From: Saxidomus purpurata | Taxonomy: Eukaryota; Mollusca; Bivalvia; Venerida; Veneridae | Length of the DNA stretch: 64,000 nt | NCBI GenBank assembly: GCA_022818135.1 | Contig: JAFMSR010000001.1 | Coordinates: forward strand, 38,392,358 to 38,456,357 | Reading direction: 5' to 3' | In this document: positions 10,753 through 23,100 of the stretch, piece after piece | How positions within the stretch are numbered: the stretch's first letter is position 1 | How the letters are laid out: the number at the start of each line of letters is the position of its first letter | Notes under the pieces: generated by a model | The model's database searches: none | Seen by the model: the letters and a program-made list of their open reading frames with translations, nothing else | What the model was told of the DNA's origin: nothing | Made by a program: the position numbers and the translations under genes

Positions 10753-13700
10753 TCAGCTGAAAGGAGGATGAAAGAAACCTTTTGGTTTGGGTTGTAGCTT
10801 TCTGTACACAGTTTTCTTTTTACTTCTTTCCAATGAAGAATGTTTCTTTTTCTGTGCATCTTCTGTAGATTTGAGTATCAGTACCGACAGTCTTGGAACT
10901 GGCACTAAAGGCTTAGAGTTTAATACAGATTTTAAAACTGGTGATGTCCCATCTGTTGTGCTAGAACCAAATCTGGTATTTGGTGACAACACTGGAGATT
11001 TAACAGTTGAAAGTACTGCTGTAGATGAAGTAGTAGTTGGCAACATCATTGTAGAAACTGCAGAATTAGCTGGCGACAATACACAAGAAGTTGAACAAAT
11101 CTCTGGTGATACAGTATATGAAACAGTAGTTGATGCAGTTGATTTTTCAGTAGATAAATTGACTGAAGGTTTTACTGATGACATTGTAACTGGTGACAGC
11201 ACATCTTGTATCATTACACCAACTCTATTTGATGATACAAAAACTGGGGAAACCTTTGGTAACAAAGGCCGTCTGTATGTTGTGTAAGTTGATTGTTTCG
11301 GAAGAGAAGAAGTCTTTTTTGTTGAAACCGTTTGACATACTGATGGTGTTGATGCAATGTCACTTGCAGATGATTGCACAGCACCCACATCCACTGTTTG
11401 AATTGTTTTATGTAGAAGAGACTGTTCACTGTCCAATTGTGAAGTATTTGGAACAGAAACTGATTCTGGACATTGTAATTCATTGTATGGTGTTTCTTTA
11501 GTTGATTTACACGAGTTTTTCATGACAGCACTTGAAGCATCAACTGGAATAGAGCAGGTAGGACTCTTATCAGCTGAAGCATCATGGGATTTTCTCCTTT
11601 TTAATGATCTTTTTCTGCGGATCGCCTCACTGTTTTTTGCTCTTTCATGTTTTTCTTTCATGTATTTCATATATAAATTAGAACTGATGTTTGTCACCTG
11701 ATCTTTGCTGTATTCATTATCCTTTGCTCTCATATCCGTTTGTTTATCCAAAACGTTTTCACTATCCTTTTCAATCACATCCATTTGTTCTTCCAAAATG
11801 CTTGAACAGGCATAACACAATCCAGACTCCTCTGAGTCAATAAAACAATTTTCGATACCACAGACATGACACAATCCCTGCTCCAAATCTGTCACAGAAT
11901 TACTGTCAACAGTTGGTTTACCTGTCTTTCCAGACCTATCTAAATTATTTCCAGTCAGTTCAGTCGTCAGTGCTTTCTTCAACACTGGTGTGGTATCTGA
12001 AATTGACCAATTTCTTGCTGTGTTTTCCTGTATTACACCAGGAATACCTAAACTAAAATAAAATGATTGATCCTCAGTAGTTGTTAAATCTACAACTGAC
12101 TTAGAACATTGATCCTCAGTCCTTGTTAAATCTACTACTAACCTAGAACCTTGATCATCAGTCGAAGTTAAATCTATAACTGACTCTGCTTTGTCAGCAT
12201 CTGTTTCTACAGACATGCCTTCTTTATCTGCATTGAACTTTTTTTGTAGATAACTATCATCTTTCACAACTATATCATTGTTCATTTTTTTATAATTTGC
12301 TGGTATTTTATTTATGTGCACATCTTGATTAATTGTAACCCCAGAGCTTTCGGGTTCACTTGTGGAACCGGTTTCCTCATTTAGTTTTCTTTTGAAGTTT
12401 AAATGATCATCCGGATGTTCATTTTTTGTAACTGGAGAGCTTTTCGAATTACAAGAAGCATCAGTTTCTGCATTTTGTTTTTTTCTGAAGTCCCTATTTT
12501 CATTTATTGTAACTGGAAATATTTCAGATTCACTTGCGGTATCAGTTTCTTCATTCTGTTTTCCTCTCAGGTTAGCAACATTAGCTGCCAACACAGTTTC
12601 CTTTTCACAAGTATTTATCATGTTCCAGCTTTGGTTTTTTTCATAATTTTGATCTTTAATAAGCTCATCACAATTCTTAATACCACTTTCTGATGTAGAG
12701 TGATCATTGGGCACTTTTATTTTGGACTTAAGTAGCTGAAGCAGAGCCTTTGCTTTATGTGTTCTATCTTCTTGTGTTCTATCTTCTCCAATATTATCAC
12801 TTGTGATTCTAACTTGATCAAGATGTTCCACACTGCCAGACTGCATTGTGGAAATACTAGTCCCATGTCCACTATGTTTCGATTCCATTAAGACAACATC
12901 TATATCAGTCTCTAAATCTTTTATAAGCTCTGTTTCAAATATACTTTTTCCTTCATTCAACAGTAATTTATTGGATAAATCACAATTTGACAACTTGGCT
13001 GATTCAATTTTTTCTTTCAGTTGAGATAGTGGAATATCTGCATCAGCATCAGAATCTTCCTCTTCAATATCATTATCATTTTGTTCATCACTGGTTACCT
13101 CTTCTTCTAACACATATCTGTTTTCTACCTGTCTCTGAATACTTTTATTATCAACTGTAGCAGATTTTCTTTTCTCCTTACTTGTTTTTCCACAAGTCTG
13201 ACCAGATAAACTTCTCTTTCTTTTACTTTCTGTTGACTTACAATTGATCTGCCCTTTTGGCAAGGTATGTTCAGGACTATATGAACGTTTCAGTCTTTTA
13301 AATTTTCTTCCTTTTTCACTGGATAGACAATCCTGTAAACTTTTGTGTCTTTTCCTTTTTTCCTCAGACTCATCAACTTTGTCTTTCATCACAGCATTTT
13401 CAGAATAGTTGGGATTTAAAAAACGTGCACTCACAGGTTTACCTGCTATCTTCATTGCTATAGGAAACCTAATCACCGTCACTTCAGGCAAAACACTGCG
13501 ACTATTTGTATAAGACTTGTTGATTGTTGATGGTTGATTCTTCTGTACTTCTTCAGGAAAGTTTCTTACTTTTGCTGATGCTGAAATACCTTCTTGACAA
13601 AAACTGTATGGCTCACTTGCATATAGCTCCTGCATTGCTTCTCTTTCTTTCCTTGAAGCATCAGATTTATCATTTTCTTTCAAACCAACTTCTGCATTGG

Positions 13701-16700
13701 ATCCATTAATGTCATTTCTCGGTCCCATTTCTTCTAATGCTGTTTTACAATGTTGTACAACTTTGATGTTATCATGTCTTCCATCAGTAGCTGTTAACAA
13801 CTTATTTTCTCTTGAAATATTTGAATTACTATAATTGTCTGACACTTCTTTTTCACTGATCTGTGATGTCATATCATTCATATTTATTATTTCAATAAAC
13901 AATTGATTTTCTTCTGAAGTAACTTTACTAGGACACTTTTCTTTATCCATATGCATAACTGATTTTGTTTCCTCTGAAGACTCTGACATTTGTGACATGT
14001 TTCCAAGTATTTCAGTTGCTGCCAAATCACAAACATTGGACTGTTCATCTGTAGTGTCAAGTTCCATGTTAATAGATTTCTTATTATTACCAAATTTATT
14101 TATCAGTTTTTGGTTCTCTAAATGAGCTGCACCAGATAAACTTTTTCTTTCAGCTGTGTCAGCAGTTTCCTTTCCATTCATTGAACATTGATCTTTTGTT
14201 TCCTTAAATTTTGACTTTTTAGGTTTTTTGGACAGGAAATTTTTAAAAGTTAGTCTGTAAAATCCTTTTTCTGTCTTTTGCTGAACTTTTGTACTGGTTA
14301 TGCTAATATCATTAGGACTTCTTGGCACACTAGTGGCCAATGATTTTTCATTTGCTTTCTTCACAGATTTCTTCGGTCTTGTATCTACAGTTGTATATGC
14401 CTTCTTCTCAAATGCAGGTCTAAAATCTAGTGGTGGCAATGTACATATTTCTGATAACGGTATGATGCACCTTTTGGTTGATTCCTGAAGAGGTGTCAGA
14501 AAGTCATTAAAAGAAGCATTCAACTTTTCTTCAGGCTTGTTTACAAAAACAAAAGCATCTTCTCTGTTGACTGTTTTGTCTATGTGTTTGATTTCCTTAT
14601 CAGTTTTTGTTTTTTCAGAACTATCTATGTCATCACTTTTGTTTAGAGCAAGTTCTGACAAGGCAGCATCATTTTCCAAAAGCTCTTCTGTTCTTTGCAA
14701 ATCTTCATTTTGAGACACTTTCTTATCATTTTTTGTCAATGAGACATGGTAAATTGAATCCATAGCCACTTTTGCACAGTGCTTATCTGTATTTTCACTC
14801 TGCTGAACTGATTTTACATTTTGTAGCATTTTTACAGAATGGTTTTCTTTATAAATAGTTTCTCTGTTATGTCTTTCTCTTACTTCTGCCCTGCTTGTAG
14901 TTATTTTTTCTTTTAATTTTGTATTTATATTTTCATTTGATTTTATATTATCAGTTCTCTTTGAATGATTACAACTGTCAATTATTTGTTTATGTTCCTC
15001 TCTTTTATCGCGTGCTATACTTGACTTGAATAACTTTTCAAGGTTCTTTGGCTTTCCTGACACTATCTTAACAGAAAAAATCTCAGTTGATTTTTGAATC
15101 GATTCTATTCTACCTAAATCCACAGAACTAATCTCTGTTTTTGCTGGAGTAGAATTGACTGTCTGTGGAAGTCTTGAAGATAATTTGCTAGGTGTTAAAT
15201 CAGCAGGTGGTTTAGTGTCTTTTGAAGTTATGTTATGCTTCTCTGCACACTTACCATTTTTTAACACCTGTCTATTCATGACTTGCTTCTTCATCACACT
15301 TTCTGTTCCCCTGTCTGGTGGACAGTTGCCTGAATTATTTTCAGGATTATTCTCATTTTCTCTTTTCCTTTTTGCAGCTTTCATGTCATCATAAGTCAAT
15401 GTTAGTATTTCAGATGAAGGTATATTACATTTTTGTGATTCAGACTCAATAGGTGTATCACTGTTCTCAATAGCTTCACTTGAGATTTCTTCTGACCTGT
15501 TCAATACACCTACACTTGACAATTCTTTACTGTTTTCATTGTTTGCATCTTTGTTCCTATCAGTAACTAATGTGTCAGACTTACATGTATTGTTGTTATC
15601 AGTTTCAATTTTAACAGCTGCTACTGCTTTCACTTTAAGAAATGTGGCAGCACTTTCCACGAGAACATCTGTCTCATTTAAATCATTACTTGCTGTCCCA
15701 TCATCTTTTTCAAACACTGGAGATTCTGGCCTACACGATTTCAAATCTTTTGCTGACTGTTCTAAAGCATGAACCAGATTAGGACAATTTTCAGGGTGTC
15801 TCTTCTGAACTCTTTTTGACTTTTTAAACAAAGGCCTCCTTTTAAGCAATTTCTCAGGAGTCTTGGTGTTTGCTTTTGCTGTTGTTTGATCAAATTTTGC
15901 CGTTGAACCAAATGTTTTTGAAGACTTTGCACTATCTATCTGTGAAGCTGTTCTAACTGTTGCTGTAAGTCCAGTAGAAGATGCTGATATTGTTTTAGAA
16001 TGTACTTCAGAATATGTCTGTGACCCAGAAGTCACGACAGAAGATGGTGTTTTGGAGATTTCGGAATCAAATGGTGGAACATTTCTTGGATTAATTGTAG
16101 ATGTTAATGAAGAAACTGATACTACTGTAGAAACCACACTTGGTGGAGATGTACCTGTTGAATTCAGGGTAGTAACAGGTTCTACTGAAGAGTTCAGTGT
16201 AGGTGGTGAGGTCTTTGATGAATGAAATGAAGCCACAGAGCACACAGGAGTAGGAAGAATAGTTCTTGATGCATACTTTGAATTTGATAAAGAGGAATGT
16301 GCTTTGAAAACACATGAGGGTGGTGCTGAATAAACATACACAACAGGTTTAGGCAACAACTTCCTCATCTTGTTTGGTGAGGAGCTAGTAATTTCTCCAG
16401 AGCTAGTAGTTTCTTCTATGGTACTGCAGATAACTTGCATAATCCCTGGCATTTCTGCAATACTATCATTTGTCACAGTCCCACTTCTTTGGTTATCAAC
16501 TCTTTGCACACATCTATCTTCTGAAGAAATTCCTTGAGACAGAACTAAGCTGCCTTCACTCTTAATTTCAGTGTACTTATCATTAAAGTTAGAAGTGTTT
16601 TCTGCATTTGAATTTATTTCAACCTTTACCCCACCAACGATTTCTCCTATGTTACATAACTGATTGGTCTCAGAGTCTGAATGTACATTCTTGCTTACAT

Positions 16701-17107
16701 TCAATCCAGTGTTTTCAGGAGTTACTATTGTGTCAGTTTTTGCACCTGCTTCAAATGCTATGGCTTCACTCAAACTCTTTTCTAGTTCATCATCATGACT
16801 GTCTTTGTTCATGAAAGAGCTATTTTCTGGATATAAGGGCTCTTGCTTGACTTCAACTGCATCAGATACAACCAAGGAGCAATCAACTTGATGGCATCTG
16901 CCAGAGGTTCTTTCTTCATTATTATTTTCCCCTACATTTTGTCTTTGCTCAGTAGAACCAGAAATAACTAGTGTAGAAGCATCAGATGGCAATAGATCAT
17001 CCTCTGTTTTGATTGGAATGGTATCATCTTCAAGTGTGAATTCTCCAGCTTCTTCTAACAGGTATGCCATGTCTACCTTTCCAAGTGCCAACACTAAACT
17101 GTCATAC
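10753..17107 (-). CDS. BTB gene exon 2 (6.36-kb single exon)
   Basis: Acceptor TTTATGTTTACAG at 17108 and up; the open frame runs to TGA at 10753-10755. Translation continues a further 61 codons 5' of the acceptor only by chance, and that part has no BTB similarity. It encodes the last BTB helices and about 2,090 residues of disordered tail. A single coding exon this long is rare for an animal gene. Confidence 0.9.
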
Positions 17108-20100
17108 CTGTAAACATAAAATAAATCAAAGGACTGAAAGTGCTGGAGGATCGATTGTCTCTGAACAACACAGTCTGCACACATACATGTGTAAATATCA
17201 GGACAACATAGACTGTACATATACATGTGTAATATCAGGACAACTCTTGCACAAGTAAAGTGATAAACTGGAGACACAACTGTCCACAAATTTTGACCTT
17301 TTACCTACCATTTATGTAAACTACACTTTTGAGATAGGAACCAACAATGTTTCTGCCAGCTATGAATTTTAAGGAATCATTTATGACCCCCTGTATCAGA
17401 ATTCGGGGGTCATTTAGAAATTCTGAGGGTCATATTCTTTATGGTAAAAAAAAAAGGCATGACTATGTATGTTAATGAAGTTTTATTCAGTTTACTTCTG
17501 TAAAATTGCATTTGATACATTACAAAATGGTAGGTAATCAAAGGGTTGGCAAGACAACATGTGTTTCTCTTTGGATGCTTTCCATTTTGTCACTGCATAT
17601 CAAAAGTCAACTTTGTTCACAAAAATAATTTTTCATAAGTGCATTCAACCATACATATTAAACTTTGATATTATTTGACACACTGAAACCCCTTTCAACA
17701 ATGACAGTCTGATCGAAATTACTACAAAATGATCATTAAAATCACTCTGACAGACGTTTTTGTTTCTTCTGTTAAGGTTCGTCGGCCATCTCTTTTTATG
17801 TGTCTACGATACCATGATGATGGTATCATACAAGCCAATACACACAAAACCACAATGGTACAAAATGCAGATCAATCCGAAATCAGACGACAACGACAAC
17901 GGAATAGGGTCAATATTAGACATATCCCATACCAGAAGTGTATGTTGTAAACAAATTATCTTGCATTTCCAACCGTTCTGAGAGGTTTTGAAATGTTGTT
18001 TTTGTAGTAATTTGATCATACACATTTTAATTGCGTCATAGAAGACGCTCTTTGCTATTTCGGTTGCGTCATTGACAAAATGAGTGCATCAAAACCGCAG
18101 AAAACTGCGGAAACACTATAAGTGTCTTGGGTCTGACTAGAAAACTGTTGTGATAGAAACTGCGTAGGAAAATAGTTCTATAACAGAACAGATACCCTGT
18201 TGATTTTTAGTTACAAAATGTTATTCTGAAATATTTTGATATCATTTAGATCTGTTACTTTATAATTTTTAAAACAGAAGACAGTAATATTCGTAACAAC
18301 TGAATATATGGAACTACTTGTTTGTATGTAAAGAGTTCGGCCGTAAGGAAGCTATACTCTGTTAACATTGGATCCGATTGAATAAATCAATCGATCAAAA
18401 AAATGCTGCAAAGGACTGTTAAGTTCATTGGTCATCAAACAAGAGCTGTCAGTAGGACAGCGCACTTGACTTTTTCACAGTTTGCCAATAAAACAAAACT
18501 TTGGCAGTAAAACGCAAAACAATAATCTGTATAAACAAGGGTTACAAATTGCGACATATATCAAGACAAAGAGTTATCAAACTTAATTATTTGATATTTC
18601 TGAATACTACAGCACAGTTTTTAATTGATAGTTTAAGTGGTTAATGATAATAATGTGCATGACAGTGCCAGCACACAGAATTTCTTAGTAGAAATCAAAC
18701 CAGACCTGTCAGTAAATGTGATTAATACCTCCAAAAGACTGCTTTATAAACTGAGGAAGTTCGTAGTAACAGAATACCTTGCAAAAAAAACACTAAAATA
18801 GAGATATTGTTCTTGTACACTGCACTTCCTCTTATTGTGCTGGACCATTGTAAGAAGTTGAATTACATTCCTACCAGTAGTTTTCAAGTTATGCTCTGCC
18901 ACAAGGAATAGTAACAAGAGCTGTCAGTAGACAGCGCGCTTGACTATTCTCAGTGATTGACAATATAAAATAATATCCATCCTGGAGGATATTGTTAAAG
19001 TGTAGTTAATAACAGGAACTTGTAAATAGAAAAGAGTGTAAATAAAAAAGGCTTGTTGAATGGTTAATAGTAAGAACATTATAATAAGATAATAGAAATT
19101 AAGGCATATATTATCATTAGAAAAACATAATTATGTCAAAATGCTTGATACAGTTACCTCCTCCTGTACACAGGTTTGGATCATGATGGTGAACAAGTGT
19201 GCAAAGTTTGAAAGGCATATGTCAATGGACTTTGAAAATATCTGAGGTAGTACGCAAACTTTAACGTAAGTTCTAAGTTAAAAAAGGGGCATAATATTGT
19301 AGAAAAGCTTGATACAGTGACCTCCTCCTGTACACAGGTTGAGATCATGATGGTGAACAAGTGTGCAAAGTTTCAAATCCATATGTCGATGGACTTTGAA
19401 ATTACCTGAGGTGGTACGCATACTTTAATGTAAATTCTAAGTCGAAAAAGGGGCATAATTCTGTCAAAAGGCTTGATAGAGTTACCTCCTCCTGTGTACA
19501 GGTTGGGGGCATGATGGTGAACAAGTGTGCAAAGTTTCAAAGCCAGATGACAATTGAATTGGAAAATATTTGAGGTGGTACGCAAATTTTAACATAAGTG
19601 GTTACGCCGAATAGTCGAGCTAAAAATAGGCAATGATCCTGTAATGAGTCAAGATAGAGTTATGGTTCCTGTGCACTGCACCTTCTCTCAATGTACTTGA
19701 CCATTATGAGGTAAAATTGAATTCCAACCTGTAGTTTTCAAGTTATGCTCCAGACAAGGAAAAGTAACAAAGGGCAACAACTCTGTGATGAGTCAAGAAA
19801 GAGTTATGTTTTTTTGGGCACTGTACTTCAACTTAATGTACTTGACTATTGTATGAAGTTGTATTGAATTCCAACCAGTAGTTTTCAAGTAATGCTCTGG
19901 ATAAGGAAAAGTAACAAAGGGCAATAACTCTGTAATTACTCAAGATGGAGTTATGGTTCTTGTGCACTGCCCTCCCTCTCATTGTGCTAGACCATTGTAT
20001 GAAGATGTATTGAATTCCAACTAGTAGTTTTCATGTTAAGATCCAGACAAGGAAAAGTAACTAAGGGCAATTACTCTGTGTAATTACTCAAGACAGAGTT

Positions 20101-23100
20101 ATGGTTCTTGAAAACTGCACTTCCTCTATTTGTGCTAGACCATTGTATGAAGATGTATTGAATTCCCACCAGTAGTTTTCATCTTATGCTCAAGACAAGG
20201 AAAAGTAACATCAGGCAATAATTCGACGCCCTAGAATTATAAGGTCGTAAGTGCAATGTCATTGTTTTTTGGGAAAATGCAAAAAACTGTCTCATTGTGT
20301 CTACATTAAATAAATTTAATCGAAATTTCTTTTTTTGATAACATATGTGTTCTAGAATTATTTCTTATCGTTTATACATTTTTAAAAGCCGCTATTTTCT
20401 CACATTAATAAATTTTGCACTTACGACTAGGGATGTAATCGATTCAAACGATATCGATATATCAACGATCAAACACTTAGGATTTGATATCAACTGCTGT
20501 TTTGAAAAATCGTATATCGAATAATGTTTTACCGTGCGATGATCTACAGTTTCACGTTCGAAAATTTCATCAAAACTGAACCGGAATATAAACAATCACT
20601 CTACCAAAAGTTCCGTGTTTTTCTAACGAATGATAATTTAATGAAATGTAGTCTCATAGGCAAAAGTATTTCAGCACTGCAAGGGTTGATATATATTATA
20701 GACCAGTACCATATGATTAGTACAAATAAAGTCAAGAGATTTGGTAGATTATGTAGTCAGTGACTTTTTCACGCCCGTGTATCGATATATCGCTGTATCG
20801 TCGATATTTCTAACTTGATATATTGATACAAAAATTTTAATCAATGACATCCCTACTTACGACCTTTTAATTTTGCATGAAAATAGTTTGAATAAAGATC
20901 GTAAGTGCCACTTAGGACCTTTTTTAATCTTATATCATGATTAAAGATGGCCGTAACTGCCACTTAAGACCTTTTTAATTTCATTTTGTGGAAACAATAT
21001 ATCACAAGTACGACTGTATTAAGTCAAATAAGACAATAGGTCCACTTTCTCTGCAAACGAAATTGGACAAATACAATGAACAAGAGCTGTCCATAAGACA
21101 GCACGCTCGACTATTGTGGGTGTTTGCTAATAAAACAAAACTTTTATCAGTGTAATAGCAAAACAAAATTCTGCTAACTATTAAGTATAAACTAGGAAAG
21201 TTGAATCATAAAAAAAGTCAAAATCTATAACTATAGATTTAATTTTTGGTAAATTAATTGTTTGATACAAAATTTACCCTGAACACTATTGCAAGGTTTG
21301 ATATAACTACCATAAGTGGTTACTGTGATATGTGCATGATAGTACCTTGCATGCAAAACTTTACCAAATTTTCAAAGTCAAACAAGGGCCATAATTTGCA
21401 CTAAATTTAAACAAGAGTTATCTGTCTTGACTGTGTGACACCTCTTAAGACATTAAAAAAGTTTCAAGTCAATATCATAAGTGGTTACTGAGATATGTGC
21501 ATGATAGTACCTAGCAGGCAAAACTTTAACCAAATTTTCAAAGTCAAACAAGGGCCATAATTAGTACTAAATTTATACAAGAGTTATCTGACTTGACTGT
21601 GTGACACCCCTAGAGACATTAAAAAAGTTTCAAGTCAATATCATAAGTGGTTACTGAGATATGTGCATGATAGTACCTAGCAGGCAAAACTTTAACCAAA
21701 TTTTCAAAGTCAAACAAGGGCCATAATTTGTACTAAATTTTTTCAAGAGTAATCTGCCTTGATTGTATGACACCCCTAAAGACATGAACAAAGTTTCAAG
21801 TCAATATCATAAGTGGTTACTGAGATATGTGCATGATAGTACCTAGCAGGCAAAACTTTAACCAAATTTTCAAAGTCAAACAAGGGCCATAATTTGTACT
21901 AAATGTTTTCAAGAGTTATATGCCTTGATTGTATGACACCCCTAAAGACATGAACAAAGTTTCGAGTCAATATTATAAGTGGTTACTGAGATATGTGCAT
22001 GATAGTACCTAGCAGGCAAAACTTTAACCAAATTTTCAAAGTCAAACAAGGGCCATAATTTGTACTAAATTTTTTCAAGAGTTATCTGCCTTGATTGTAT
22101 GACACCCCTAAAGACATGAACAAAGTTTCAAGTCAATATCATAAGTGGTTACTGAGATATGTGCATGATAGTACTTAGCAGGCAAAACTTTAACCAAAGA
22201 AGCAACGCCGACGCCGACGCCGACGCCGACGCACAAGTGACTGTAATAGCTCTCCATATTCTCCGAATAGTCGAGCTAAAAAGGCTAAGACAGATATATA
22301 TACAGAAAGCCATGGTACATGATCGACTGATATCACCATAACAACGTCATTGGGAAAGGGGAATGATACCTAAATATATGGTTGGTAACTCTATAATTAC
22401 TCAAGATAGAGTTATGGTTCTCGTACGCTGCACTTCCTCCTATTGTGCTAGACCATTTTATGAAGTTGTATTGAATTCCTGCCAGTAGTTTTCAAGTTAT
22501 GCTCCGGACAAGGAAAAGTAACCAAGGACAATTACTCTGTAATGAGTCAAGATGAAGTTATAGTTCTTGTGCACTGCACTTCCTCTCAACTACTAGTTTT
22601 CAAGTTATGCTCCAAACAAGGAAAATGCAACAGACTGCCTGACCAACCGACTGCCCGACCGACCGTCCAACCGAACGAAAGACCAAACCACCGGGTAACT
22701 CCTATAAACCCCTGAAATTCGTTTCGGGGGTATAAATAGCTGCTGAGTTCAAGATGTTCTCAGAATTCAAAGCCGTAAGATCATCACTGTGATCAACATA
22801 TATTGCTATCTGATAGGCTAAGAATAAAGATAACTGAAACAGGACTCACTTGCTCTTCTGTGTAACTGTACTCCCATACATAAACTCCACAAGAAGTTTC
22901 AGTTCCTCCGCTGTTAGAGACCCAAGATACATCTTTTTGTGTAATGCTAAATCGCTCTGATTTTCAGCATTTTTCAAAGCCAACTGAAAGTGTCGTTGAT
23001 TCAAAGCAATAAAGACAACCTGGTGCACATGGAAAGTACTTTCATCTCTGGCAACAAGTTCAAGGTCACATAAAATACTGTTAAGACGGAGCTCGTTTAG

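Larger units (their letters stand above)
17108..22849 (-). other. Intron of the BTB gene, filled with repeats
   Basis: 5.74 kb between the two coding exons. It contains at least five repeat elements described separately (18.4, 18.9, 19.6, 21.1 and 22.4 kb) and a hAT-like MITE at 20.4 kb. A small hairpin with 9-bp arms ATGACCCCC/GGGGGTCAT is at 17383-17413. No further exon was seen. Confidence 0.7.

Noticed and set aside
10787..11287. 166-codon + strand ORF
   Set aside because: Antisense shadow of the BTB gene's long exon; its Asp/Val/Thr-rich composition mirrors the Ser/Thr-rich coding strand.
17108..17289. The 61 codons open upstream of the acceptor in the giant BTB frame
   Set aside because: They lie 5' of a good acceptor, show no BTB similarity, and the in-phase join to the BTB exon explains the frame better.
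20524..20763. 79-codon ORF inside the 428-bp MITE
   Set aside because: No transposase motif; chance ORF in a non-autonomous element.
18912..22284. Regularly spaced repeats as a CRISPR array
   Set aside because: Units are contiguous tandem copies of about 165 bp without unique spacers, in a eukaryotic intron.
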